A stretch of 64,000 bases of DNA from assembly GCF_900186505.1 (NCBI RefSeq), contig NZ_LT891970.1, forward strand, positions 728,451-792,450, written 5' to 3'. Below the pieces are notes generated by a model that had not been told where the DNA came from, searched no databases, and saw only the letters and a program-made list of their open reading frames with translations. Below are positions 53,908-62,658 of this stretch, in pieces; position 1 is the stretch's first letter; each line of letters opens with the position of its first letter. The stretch comes from Enorma phocaeensis. Lineage in GTDB: Bacteria; Actinomycetota; Coriobacteriia; Coriobacteriales; Coriobacteriaceae. Both the position numbers and the translations under genes were made by a program.

Positions 53908-54557
53908 GGAACCGTAGGGATACTGGCTGCGCACTTCCGCGCGGGCAGCATCCCATCTCCAGGGCAATCGTACATTTTTTGCATTATTGCTATTGCTTAT
54001 CGTAAGATTTCTTCATTATTACTATCTCTATCGTATGATATATGAAATTATTTTATTAATTATTATGATTTTCTACGATAAAAAATCTTATAATACATAT
54101 TTCTTACGATAGCCTATTTCATTCTGAGGATTTCCTACGATAGCGCCTGAGATACTGAAGATTCTCTACGCTAGGTATTCTGAGATATGTAGAATTCTTA
54201 CGATGCCTCGTAAGAAACAGGGTTTCCCTACTAAGCAAACCAATCATATGCAAGCTTGCAAAGATCACATGCGAAGTGCCGAGCCCACCCGCACCGAAGC
54301 TCCTCGAAATCTGAGCCTGCGCCACGATTCCCGCATGGCTGCCGCGTAACCGGCATGCAGCAGCCGCCTTGTCCAAATAGGCCAATAGGCTTTGCCGTAA
54401 CACGCTGAATATTCCCTTCCGAGCGCTATAATCCGATAGTGTATGCGCCTACGCGTATACCCGCAGCACGGTTGCAATTTGGGATGCCGGCCGCCGCGCG
54501 CCGCGCCTGGTGCGAGGCACGGGTATTCCACGCATCCCATGGTAAGAGAGGGGTTCT
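53908..54557. other. 650-base intergenic region with AT-rich repeat array
   Basis: Bases 53970-54220 are AT-rich and carry repeated (T)TTCYTACGATA motifs; the remainder up to the nfnA start is ordinary composition and probably holds the nfnA promoter. No gene is seen. Confidence 0.65.
53998..54218. repeat. degenerate repeat array with ~30-bp period, motif TTCYTACGATA
   Basis: Forward motifs at 54070-54080, 54100-54111, 54131-54142, 54161-54173 and 54194-54204 step by 30-33 bases. Reverse or mixed copies lie at 53998-54007 (TATCGTAAGA), 54029-54040 and 54207-54218. Later units also share CTGAGAT. The last pair forms a perfect hairpin TTCTTACGA/TCGTAAGAA (54195-54216). Three helical turns per unit would align copies on one face. 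Confidence 0.7.
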
Positions 54558-55394
54558 ATGTTCAAGATCCTGAAAAAGACGCAGTTCTCGGAGAAGGTCT
54601 TCGAGTTCCGCGTCCACGCGCCCAGGATGGCCAAGCATGCGCATGCCGGCCAGTTCCTCATGGTGCGCATCGACGAGACGGGCGAGCGCGTCCCGTTCAC
54701 GTTTGCCAACTGGAACCCGGAGGAGGGCTGGGTCGAATTCATCTTCATGGTCGTCGGTAAGACCACCCAGTGCCTCTCCGAGCTCAACGAGGGCGACGAG
54801 ATCCGCGACATTACCGGCCCGCTCGGCTGCCCAACCGAAGTAGAGGGCGATCGCGTTGCCGTTATCGGCGGCGGCGTGGGCCTGGCAATCGCCTACCCCG
54901 TTGCCCGCACCCTCTGCGAGCAGGGCAAGAAGGTTTCCGTCATCATGGGTGCCCGCACCAAGGACCTGCTCATCCTCTTCGAGCAGTTCGCCGCGCTGCC
55001 CCTCGAGAACCTCTTCGTCACCACCGATGACGGATCCATGGGCGAGAAGGGCGTCGTGACCCTCCCGCTGCGCCGTCTGTGCGAGACGGACGCCATCGAC
55101 TCCGCCTTCTGCGTTGGCCCCGTGCCCATGATGAAGTTCTCGACCCTCACCTGCCGCGAGTTCAAGATCCCCATCGTGGCGAGCCTGAACCCCATCATGG
55201 TCGACGGCACCGGCATGTGCGGTTGCTGCCGCGTCGAGGTCGGCGGCGAGACCAAGTTCGCCTGCGTCGACGGCCCCGATTTCGATGCGAACCTCGTCGA
55301 CTGGGACGACCTTGCGCATCGTCAGGCCAGCTACAAGGCCGAGGAAGCCGAATCCATCAAGCGCCATGAGGAGGATTGCGCATGCCAGAAGTAA
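54558..55394 (+). CDS. nfnA: NfnA-type ferredoxin-NADP+ reductase subunit (SudB-like)
   Basis: A 278-residue FAD/NAD-binding protein of the dihydroorotate dehydrogenase electron-transfer / sulfide dehydrogenase beta class. FAD region HAGQFLMVRIDE and ERVPFTFANW, NAD loop VIGGGVGLAIAYP, C-terminal [2Fe-2S] cysteines GMCGCCRVEVGG and FACVDGPDFD. With the next gene it forms the heterodimer NfnAB, which in clostridia couples NADH, ferredoxin and NADP by electron bifurcation. The start has GAGAGGGG upstream. It overlaps nfnB by 13 bases. Confidence 0.88.
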   Translation: MFKILKKTQFSEKVFEFRVHAPRMAKHAHAGQFLMVRIDETGERVPFTFANWNPEEGWVEFIFMVVGKTTQCLSELNEGDEIRDITGPLGCPTEVEGDRVAVIGGGVGLAIAYPVARTLCEQGKKVSVIMGARTKDLLILFEQFAALPLENLFVTTDDGSMGEKGVVTLPLRRLCETDAIDSAFCVGPVPMMKFSTLTCREFKIPIVASLNPIMVDGTGMCGCCRVEVGGETKFACVDGPDFDANLVDWDDLAHRQASYKAEEAESIKRHEEDCACQK

Positions 55395-56785
55395 AGTATC
55401 GCCCCAACATCGGCGCTCCCCGCACCCCCGCCAACGAGGAGCCCGCTGCTGAGCGCGCCCGCGATTTCCGCCCGGTCGACACCGGCTACACCAAGGCGGA
55501 TGCCATCGCCGAGGCCAATCGCTGCCTCGACTGCAAGAAGCCGCTGTGCATGGAGGGTTGCCCGGTAGGCGTGCACATCCCGCAGTTCATCGAGAAGATC
55601 CGCGAGGAGGACTGGGGCGGCGCCCTGAAGGTCATCAAGGGCGACAATCTGCTCCCCTCCGTCTGCGGCCGCGTCTGCCCGCAGGAGAACCAGTGCGAGG
55701 GCAAGTGCATCCTCGGCAAGAAGGGCGAGCCCGTCGCCATCGGCCAGCTCGAGCGCATGCTCGGCGACATGGCCGACGAGGTCGGCGAGGCGCCCGAGTG
55801 CAAGCCGTCCAACGGCAAGAAGGTCGCCATCGTGGGTTCCGGCCCCTCCGGCATCGCCTGCGCCGGCGAGCTCGCGCGCGAGGGCTTCGAGGTCACCGTC
55901 TTCGAGGCGTTCTTCACCGGCGGCGGCGTGCTCACCTACGGCATCCCCGAGTTCCGTCTGCCCAAGGCCATCGTCAAGCGCGAGATCAAGGGCCTGGAGG
56001 AGCTGGGCGTCCACTTCGAGTACAACTCGGTCGCCGGCCGCCTCTTCGACGCCGAGGAGCTCTTCAACGAGGACGGCTTCGACGCGCTCTACCTCGCCGT
56101 CGGCGCCGGCCTGCCGCGCTTCCTGCATGTCGACGGCGAGAACCTGCCCGGCGTGTACTGCGCGAACGAGTACCTCACCCGCACGAACCTCATGAAGGCG
56201 TACGAGTTCCCCGAGTACGACACCCCCATCCGCCACGGCAAGAACGTCGTCGTCTTCGGTGGCGGCAATGTGGCCATGGACGCCGCGCGCACGGCGCTGC
56301 GCCTGGGCGCCGAGCACGTCACGCTCGCCTACCGCCGCACCGAGGCCGAGATGCCCGCCCGTAAGGCCGAGGTCCATCACGCCAAGGAGGAGGGCGTCGA
56401 GATCCTCGAGCTCTGCAACCCGCTGCGCTTCCTGCCCGGCCCGGACGGCTTCGTCTCCACGATCGAGCTCCAGCGCATGGAGCTCGGCGAGCCCGACGCC
56501 TCCGGCCGCCGTCGCCCGATTCCCATCCAGGATTCCGAGTTCGCGATCCCCTGCGACGTCGCGGTCACGGCCATCGGTACGCGCGCGAACCCGTTCGCGA
56601 AGCTCTGCGCCGACGTCGAGCTCAACCGCTGGGGCCTCATCGAGACCGATGAGAACGGCCGCACCTCGAACCCCAAGGTCTGGGCCGGCGGCGACATCGT
56701 GACCGGCGCCGCCACGGTCATCCTGGCCATGGGCGCCGGCAAGAAGGCCGCTGCCGACATCAAGGAGAAGCTGCTCGCCGAGTAG
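55382..56785 (+). CDS. nfnB: NfnB-type subunit (GltD-like NADPH oxidoreductase)
   Basis: A 467-residue protein of the NADPH-dependent glutamate synthase small-subunit family. N-terminal cysteines CLDCKKPLCMEGCPVGV and CGRVCPQENQCEGKC bind two [4Fe-4S] clusters; FAD site VAIVGSGPSGIACA; NADP site VVFGGGNVAMDAARTA; terminal WAGGDIVTGAATVILAMGAG. Alone it could be called GltD/GltA, but its overlap with nfnA identifies the NfnAB pair. ATG at 55382 is preferred over a TTG two codons earlier. A strong terminator follows. Confidence 0.9.
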   Translation: MPEVKYRPNIGAPRTPANEEPAAERARDFRPVDTGYTKADAIAEANRCLDCKKPLCMEGCPVGVHIPQFIEKIREEDWGGALKVIKGDNLLPSVCGRVCPQENQCEGKCILGKKGEPVAIGQLERMLGDMADEVGEAPECKPSNGKKVAIVGSGPSGIACAGELAREGFEVTVFEAFFTGGGVLTYGIPEFRLPKAIVKREIKGLEELGVHFEYNSVAGRLFDAEELFNEDGFDALYLAVGAGLPRFLHVDGENLPGVYCANEYLTRTNLMKAYEFPEYDTPIRHGKNVVVFGGGNVAMDAARTALRLGAEHVTLAYRRTEAEMPARKAEVHHAKEEGVEILELCNPLRFLPGPDGFVSTIELQRMELGEPDASGRRRPIPIQDSEFAIPCDVAVTAIGTRANPFAKLCADVELNRWGLIETDENGRTSNPKVWAGGDIVTGAATVILAMGAGKKAAADIKEKLLAE

Positions 56786-56814
56786 CCCCTAGGTCTACCG
56801 TGCATAAACCGGAA

Positions 56815-56850
56815 GGGTCCGCAGTCGAACTTGGCTGCGGACCCTTTTTT
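56815..56850 (+). terminator. nfnAB terminator
   Basis: GGGTCCGCAG and CTGCGGACCC form a perfect 10-bp stem with a 10-base loop and six T residues. Confidence 0.92.
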
Positions 56851-57058
56851 GCTCCCCATCCCCTGACCTCTACAGGGTGGGCATTTTTGAAACGGCACCC
56901 GTTAGCGCACGCACAAGCGGGATAAGAGCTTTCACTCCCTCTCATCTTTTTCCTTCAAATCCTGTGTAGTTTAATGATTCCTTAAGGGGGGCCACATTTT
57001 CTCGTAAGCTAATCACGTTGGATTCTGCACCATTAGACAATATGTAAAACAGGTCACT

Positions 57059-60000
57059 ATGAGGCTCCCGCTCGTTCGCGCCTGCTCTACATTCACCGCT
57101 GTCGCAGCAGGTATCGCCCTGCTCGTCAGCGCACCTGAACCCGCTTTTGCCGAACCGACCCAGCACGACATCTCACATGAAGAGGTGCAGCTCCGCAGCG
57201 AGCCAGACGGTTGCCCCGGTCACGTGATTACGGGCAGCACCAGTAATCCTAAAAACAAGATTCTTATCGAGCCAGGCGAGCACGACATCACGATCAACAA
57301 CGTGTACATCGAGCTCGATGAGTACAACTCGCTCATGAATGGCGACTCCCCGTTTGCCATCGGCGGCAATGCGACCGTCCACCTCACCATCGAAGGAACG
57401 AACAGCTTCGCCTCCCATGTAAACTACGGCGATTTGAATAGCACCCTAGCAGCAATCTGGGTCCAACCGGGTTCGACGCTCATCATCGACGGACCCGGTC
57501 GCTTGGTCGCAAAAGCCGATGACCCCGGTACGACCGGCCAAACTGGAGCGGCGGGCATAGGCGGAGGCTACAACCAAGATTTCGGTGACATCATCATTAA
57601 CGAAGGACGCATCGAGGCCTACGGCTCCGCTGGAAGCGCCGGCATCGGCGGTGGCTATAGCACTGCAAGCGGGTCGCACAGCGGAAATATCACCATCAAC
57701 GGCGGCGACGTGCGCGCCGTCGGCGGCGATGCGGATCAGACCTCTATCGGCGGTGGCGGACATGCTACCAGCGGCTTAAATAACGGCACCTTCACCACGG
57801 GTGCGGGCGGCAACGCGGTCATCTTCGCGCCCCGGGGTATCGGCGATATGTCCGGCGTAGCAGACTGGGACTGCATCCTGCTTGAATCGACGCGCGATGA
57901 GGGTACCGAAGACCAGCTCGTCAACTATTCGCAAGATCCAAACGGCAGAGTCAACGTCACTTTCAAGGGCGGAACCCCGCAGGTATACGGCGATGTGAAG
58001 GCAGACTACAACATTCAGGTGAACGCGCCCGCGTCCCTGCGCATCGAAACCGACATCGACCTTGATGGCGACCCGGATACGCCCAACAACGAGCCATCGA
58101 CGCTCACCATGCTCTCGGGTACAAGGCTCATAAACAACAACGAGGCATCCGACCCCGGCATCGCCGGCATCGCCCTGATGCCCGGCTCTACGCTCGTGCT
58201 TCAAGATGGCGTGTCCCAGTGCTGGGGCAAAGGCACCATGATCGCCACTTCCGCTCAGGGTACCGTCCATGCACGCGGCAGAGTCCAACTCCCCCTCTCC
58301 GACGACATGGTTACCGTCAGCCCAACAACCTACGTCTACGATGGCAACGAGAAAATGCCTCAGGTCACCGTCGAGTTCAACAAGTGGAACTTTACTCAGA
58401 GCTTCGCGCAGGGCACGGAGTACACGGTCTCCTACGCAAACAATGTTGAAAAGGGCACAGCCACGGCCACGGCGACATCCGCCGGCGGCAACCTGCTCAA
58501 CACGGTCGAGGACAATCCATCGACCGGCTCCGCAACCTTCGAAATCACCGAAGGCGACTTCACCGTATCGACCGTCTCCCGTCGTTACGTGCAGGTTGGA
58601 GAGACTCATCTGCTGTCCAAGCTTCCCAGCGCGCCCACGTTCGGCACAGGAAACCCCGCAGGTGTCGAAGGCGGCACGTTCGAGTGGTTTGCTGACGATG
58701 CGTGTACCCAGCCGCTGACCGACGAACACGTCAAGGACGCTCAGGAAGGCGCTCGGATCATCATCTGGTGGAAGTACACCCAAACTGGCAACTCCAGCGT
58801 TGTTGCATCCAAAACAGGCAGCACCACCCTCATCATGACGGATGAGAAACCGCCGCTGGTCCAGGTTGACGGCAGCGCGGACGACGTTGTAAAGCAGGCA
58901 ACCTATGGCGATGCGCCCTATACGCCCCGTATTCAGATCAGCCTTGATGACGGGCGTACATGGATCGACCCAAAGAGCGACATCTCCTATGTGGTGCAAA
59001 ATCAAACACCTGCTGATCGTGGCGATGTGGTAACCGTCAACCAGCAGACCGGCGAAATCTCGTTCGTGGGTGCCGGCGCCGCTACGGTCACAGCTGAAAT
59101 CGAGGCGTACACCGACCCCGCAGCGACCGATGGCAACAAGGGCGACACCTATGGCCCCGCCTTCGTAACCATCGAGGTTGTTGTCTCCCCCGCACAGGTC
59201 GCCGTCAACGAAGCCACGGTCCGAGCCACCGACCGCCCCTATGACGGAACGCGCTCCGTCGAGGTCTTTGCGGAGCTCGACGGTACGGGCATCGTCGGCG
59301 ACGATGCCGCTAACGGGTACATCGACCTTGCCGCCACGGGCACCGCAGCGCAACCCGAGGTGGGCGAGGACATCTCCGTCACCGTTTCATACGAGCTCAG
59401 GGGCGATAAGGCGGACGACTACGTCCTTGCGAACTCCCCTGCGACAACGGTAACCATCTCCAAAGAGCAGGCAGGCGACAGCACGCTTCAGGGCAAGACC
59501 GGTGAACTCACCATCTCTAACTGCGTCGCTGCGACGTATGTCTTCGACCTGCAGGATCTTGTACCGGATTCCAAGCCCGTAAACGATGACGATGCTCTTT
59601 ATCCCGGCTGGATCATGTTCGAGAACCCCCAGGTCGCAATCTCTGACAACCGCTATTTCGACCAGGATGACATCCGTATCGACAACACCACGCAAACCCT
59701 TTACCTCACGGTGAGCGACGTCGAAGCACATGCTACAGGCGAACTGGGTACCATCACGCTCGATATGATCTCGCCCCACTTCGAGGGCATGACGGGCACA
59801 ATCCGGATCATGCGTCAGGATATGCGGGTCCACACCATCACGGCGCGCGCTGGCGAAGGCGGCAGCATCTCGCCCGAAGGCGCTGTCGAAGTGGTTGATG
59901 CACACGACCAGGCATTCACGGTTACCGTCGATGAGGGCTATGAACTCGACCGACTTTTGGTCGACGGCCAACCGGTCGCGCTCGCGGACGACGGCACCTA

Positions 60001-60292
60001 CACATTCGAGAACGTCACTGCAGACCACACCATCGAGGCTGTGTTCAAGGACCTGAACGGGAGCACCGGGAACGACGGCCAAGGAACCGGTGACTCGGGT
60101 CAAAACGGCGAACATGGCGACGGGGCAACCCCCGGCGGAGGTAGTGCAAGCGGCTCGAATAACGGCAGCGATCACGGCACGCAGGCCGGACTCCTCGGCA
60201 CCGGCGACAGCCTGCCGATCGTCATCGCGCTTGTAGCCGCCGCCGGCGTTGCCATCGTCGTAATCGGCGCTCGCCTGCGTTCGAAGCGATAA
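57059..60292 (+). CDS. LLGTGD-anchored surface protein with GIGGG-repeat and YDG-like region
   Basis: A 1077-residue wall protein. Signal peptide ends about AEP at residue 32. Residues about 50-260 form a beta-helix-like carbohydrate-binding-type region with AAGIGGGY, SAGIGGGY and SIGGGGH repeats and NGGDVRA turns. Residues 410-900 hold Ig/MBG-YDG-like units (ATDRPYDGTRSVEV, VYDGNEKMPQVTV). A divergent InlB B-repeat (GEGGSISPEG, TVDEGYELDRLLVDG) lies near 940-1000. A Gly/Asn/Ser linker precedes LLGTGD, a membrane helix and RLRSKR. The ribosome site (AGG four to six bases before ATG) is weak and the 5' leader may be short. Probable adhesin or glycan-binding protein; ligand unknown. Confidence 0.85.
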   Translation: MRLPLVRACSTFTAVAAGIALLVSAPEPAFAEPTQHDISHEEVQLRSEPDGCPGHVITGSTSNPKNKILIEPGEHDITINNVYIELDEYNSLMNGDSPFAIGGNATVHLTIEGTNSFASHVNYGDLNSTLAAIWVQPGSTLIIDGPGRLVAKADDPGTTGQTGAAGIGGGYNQDFGDIIINEGRIEAYGSAGSAGIGGGYSTASGSHSGNITINGGDVRAVGGDADQTSIGGGGHATSGLNNGTFTTGAGGNAVIFAPRGIGDMSGVADWDCILLESTRDEGTEDQLVNYSQDPNGRVNVTFKGGTPQVYGDVKADYNIQVNAPASLRIETDIDLDGDPDTPNNEPSTLTMLSGTRLINNNEASDPGIAGIALMPGSTLVLQDGVSQCWGKGTMIATSAQGTVHARGRVQLPLSDDMVTVSPTTYVYDGNEKMPQVTVEFNKWNFTQSFAQGTEYTVSYANNVEKGTATATATSAGGNLLNTVEDNPSTGSATFEITEGDFTVSTVSRRYVQVGETHLLSKLPSAPTFGTGNPAGVEGGTFEWFADDACTQPLTDEHVKDAQEGARIIIWWKYTQTGNSSVVASKTGSTTLIMTDEKPPLVQVDGSADDVVKQATYGDAPYTPRIQISLDDGRTWIDPKSDISYVVQNQTPADRGDVVTVNQQTGEISFVGAGAATVTAEIEAYTDPAATDGNKGDTYGPAFVTIEVVVSPAQVAVNEATVRATDRPYDGTRSVEVFAELDGTGIVGDDAANGYIDLAATGTAAQPEVGEDISVTVSYELRGDKADDYVLANSPATTVTISKEQAGDSTLQGKTGELTISNCVAATYVFDLQDLVPDSKPVNDDDALYPGWIMFENPQVAISDNRYFDQDDIRIDNTTQTLYLTVSDVEAHATGELGTITLDMISPHFEGMTGTIRIMRQDMRVHTITARAGEGGSISPEGAVEVVDAHDQAFTVTVDEGYELDRLLVDGQPVALADDGTYTFENVTADHTIEAVFKDLNGSTGNDGQGTGDSGQNGEHGDGATPGGGSASGSNNGSDHGTQAGLLGTGDSLPIVIALVAAAGVAIVVIGARLRSKR

Positions 60293-60378
60293 CCTCAGCG
60301 ATAGCGCTCAACGGCCGCACCAGCGGCCATGCGCCGCGAGATCCAGCGCGAGCTTTTGGATCCAGCCGATTCTGAACA

Positions 60379-60415
60379 CAGGGTCCTGAATACATTGGAT
60401 TCTGAGCGGACCCTG
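60379..60415. repeat. inverted repeat CAGGGTCC/GGACCCTG
   Basis: Perfect 8-base arms with a 21-base loop, no T run. TTCTGA occurs before each arm. Confidence 0.55.
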
Positions 60416-60431
60416 AAGTTGCCTACATGCA

Positions 60432-60505
60432 AAACCTCTGTGCGCCATTGGCACAGTTTCGCATCAACATAGGGCGAGAAGCGTGCCGCAAGCGCACAGA
60501 GGTTT
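60432..60505. repeat. inverted repeat with 14-base perfect arms
   Basis: AAACCTCTGTGCGC at 60432-60445 and its exact complement at 60492-60505, 46 bases apart. Possibly a bidirectional terminator or a small mobile relic. Confidence 0.65.
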
Positions 60506-60600
60506 CGTCAAAGCCTATCTGAAGCGGTATCGGCGGCCGCCGCATTGGCGGCCCGGCAACCGCAGCCCCGCTGCCCGCCCGGCGCCGCCGGGGTGCGGCG

Positions 60601-61995
60601 CTACGCCACGTCGATGGAGACCTCGACCTCCTGCACGGGGACGTCGTAGAACGGGTCCTCGCGCCGGCCGAGGAAGTCGCGCGCCTGGTCGGGGAAGAGC
60701 GCGTAGGAAAGGACGTCTTCCTCGGTCTTCGCATACTGGGAGATCTCCTCGCGGATGCGCGGAAGCTGCGGCTCGATGAGGTCGGCTGGACGACAGGTGA
60801 TGGGCTCGTCATCGCCGATGATCTTCTGCTGCACCTCCGGGTCAATCGGAGCAGGAGGCTTGCCGTACTGCCCGAGCACGTAGTCCTTGATCTCTTTGGG
60901 AACGACCTTGTAGCGCTCGCCCGAGATCACATTCATCATGGCCTGCGTGCCCACCATCTGCGAGAGCGGCGTCACGAGCGGCGGGTAGCCAAGGTCGGCG
61001 CGGACGCGCGGAACCTCAGCCAGAACGTCGTTGTACTTGTCGGATACGCCAAGGTCAGCCAGGTTGCTGATGAGGTTGGAGAGCATGCCGCCCGGCACCT
61101 TGTACAGCAGCGCCTTGGGCTCGACTTCCATAACCTTGGGGTTCAAGCCTCCCTCGGCCTTGAAGCGCTCCCTCACGGTCTGAAGGTGCTTGGCGACCTC
61201 CTCGAGCTTGCCCATGTTCAAACCGGTCTCGTAGCCCATGCCCTCAAGCGCCACCGCCATGGACTCGGTACACGGCTGCGAGGTACCGCCCGCGAATGCC
61301 GAGATGGCCGTGTCGATGATGTCCGCACCCGCGTCGATGGAGCGCAGCAGCGTCATCTCCGCGATACCGGCGGTGCAGTGCGTGTGCACCTCGACCGGCA
61401 GGTCGACGGCGTCCTTGATCTCGCCCACGAGCTCGTGGGCGACGCCGGGCTCGAGCACGCCCGCCATGTCCTTGATGCAGATGCTGTCGGCGCCTGCGGC
61501 CGCCATCTCGCGGGCGAGGCCCACGAAGTAGGGGACGGTGTGCACGTCGCTCGTGGTGTAGCAGATGGCGGCCTGGACCTCGCCGCCGGCCTCCTTGGCG
61601 GCGCGGATCGAGGTCTCGAGGTTGCGGGTGTCGTTCAGGGCGTCGAAGATGCGCAGCACGTCGATGCCGTTCTCCACGGACCTCCTGACGAACTCCTCCA
61701 CCACGTCGTCGGCGTAGTTGCGGTAGCCGAGCAGGTTCTGGCCGCGCAGCAGCATCTGGAGCTTCGCGTTCCTCACGTGGGCGCGGATGGTGCGCAGGCG
61801 CTCCCACGGGTCCTCGCCGAGGTAGCGCAGGCACGAGTCGAAGGTCGCGCCGCCCCAGACCTCGAGGGCGTAGAGGCCGCAGCTGTCGAGGTCCTCGAGC
61901 ACGGGTAGCATGTCCGCGATGGGCATACGCGTGGCGATCTGGCTCTGCTGGCCGTCGCGCAGCGCGGTCTCGGTAAACTTCACCTGCTTTGTCAT
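60601..61995 (-). CDS. oadA: oxaloacetate decarboxylase subunit alpha, lacking the biotinyl domain
   Basis: A 464-residue carboxyltransferase. N-terminal HMGL-like barrel: FTETALRDGQQSQIATRM, GGATFDSCLRYL, RGQNLLGYRNY, ICIKDMAGVL, VEVHTHCTAG. The C-terminal PYC/OADA helical part runs to ALFPDQARDFLGRR. Usual OadA proteins are about 590 residues and end in a lysine-bearing biotinyl domain; here that domain is absent, so a separate biotin carrier must serve. ATG overlaps the citX stop (ATGA). Decarboxylates oxaloacetate from citrate lyase to pyruvate, possibly driving sodium export with OadB elsewhere. Confidence 0.92.
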   Translation of the reverse strand: MTKQVKFTETALRDGQQSQIATRMPIADMLPVLEDLDSCGLYALEVWGGATFDSCLRYLGEDPWERLRTIRAHVRNAKLQMLLRGQNLLGYRNYADDVVEEFVRRSVENGIDVLRIFDALNDTRNLETSIRAAKEAGGEVQAAICYTTSDVHTVPYFVGLAREMAAAGADSICIKDMAGVLEPGVAHELVGEIKDAVDLPVEVHTHCTAGIAEMTLLRSIDAGADIIDTAISAFAGGTSQPCTESMAVALEGMGYETGLNMGKLEEVAKHLQTVRERFKAEGGLNPKVMEVEPKALLYKVPGGMLSNLISNLADLGVSDKYNDVLAEVPRVRADLGYPPLVTPLSQMVGTQAMMNVISGERYKVVPKEIKDYVLGQYGKPPAPIDPEVQQKIIGDDEPITCRPADLIEPQLPRIREEISQYAKTEEDVLSYALFPDQARDFLGRREDPFYDVPVQEVEVSIDVA

Positions 61996-62600
61996 GGTTG
62001 GCTATAACCCCCTTGTTCGATGATGGTTGCGATTCTCGCCTGCATTTCCTCTACGGTGTGCGCGCGCGAACGGGCACACGCCTTGGCCTCGCCGCCGCAT
62101 ATCAGACAGCGGCGCAGCGGCAGCCCCAAATTCCTTCGCGAGATGGAGTTCACCGCAGCCTGGCCCGGCATGTCATCCGCTCGCGCGAGCACATCCAGGT
62201 CGCCAAGGCGACCCAGGGGATGCCCCTCTTCGATCCCCACCATGCGGAGCTTGAGCTCGTGCGCAGGCAGCTCCACAAGCGCATAGTACTCGGGTCCCGT
62301 GGCATCGTTCGTGCGGCGACGCTCGCGCACGGCCACGTCAGCCAGCTCGGACTCCGCTGCGCACACCAGCTCGTCGAACACGCGCTCGAGCACAGGGCTC
62401 GTCTTGACCGGACCGGGAATCGAAAGCGTGAGACACAGCAGCGCCTCGTTTTGCCTAGCCGCCGCGAGCATCGCGCGCAGAGAGTCCACGCGACGCTCGC
62501 GGGCGGCAAGCATATCGGGGAGCGCTACCTCAGGCCCTTGAAACACGACGGCAGCATAGCCATCCGGTAAGGAGACAAGGTGACCGGATTCACATGCCAT
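61992..62600 (-). CDS. citX: holo-citrate lyase acyl-carrier synthase / apo-citrate lyase transferase
   Basis: A 202-residue CitX that attaches the phosphoribosyl-dephospho-CoA prosthetic group to the citrate lyase gamma subunit. Motif GRLGDLDVL resembles the family's GRLWDxDV; RNLGLPLRRCLICG and ACARSRAH near the C-terminus are also CitX-like. Start at 62600 has GGGGAG four bases upstream. Between citF and oadA, coupled by overlap to oadA. Confidence 0.85.
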   Translation of the reverse strand: MACESGHLVSLPDGYAAVVFQGPEVALPDMLAARERRVDSLRAMLAAARQNEALLCLTLSIPGPVKTSPVLERVFDELVCAAESELADVAVRERRRTNDATGPEYYALVELPAHELKLRMVGIEEGHPLGRLGDLDVLARADDMPGQAAVNSISRRNLGLPLRRCLICGGEAKACARSRAHTVEEMQARIATIIEQGGYSQP

Positions 62601-62658
62601 GGCACTCCCCTTTCTTCCCGTCGTGCCGATGCCTGGGTTACGTGGTTAAGCTGCTGAG

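Larger units (their letters stand above)
60293..60600. other. intergenic stretch with two inverted repeats
   Basis: Between convergent surface-protein and oadA genes. Holds the inverted repeats at 60379-60415 and 60432-60505, either of which could terminate transcription from one or both sides. No gene is seen. Confidence 0.6.

Noticed and set aside
53998..54218. CRISPR array reading of the ~30-bp periodic repeats.
   Set aside because: Repeat plus spacer would be only 30 bases, motifs are 11-12 bases and degenerate, and no cas gene is present.
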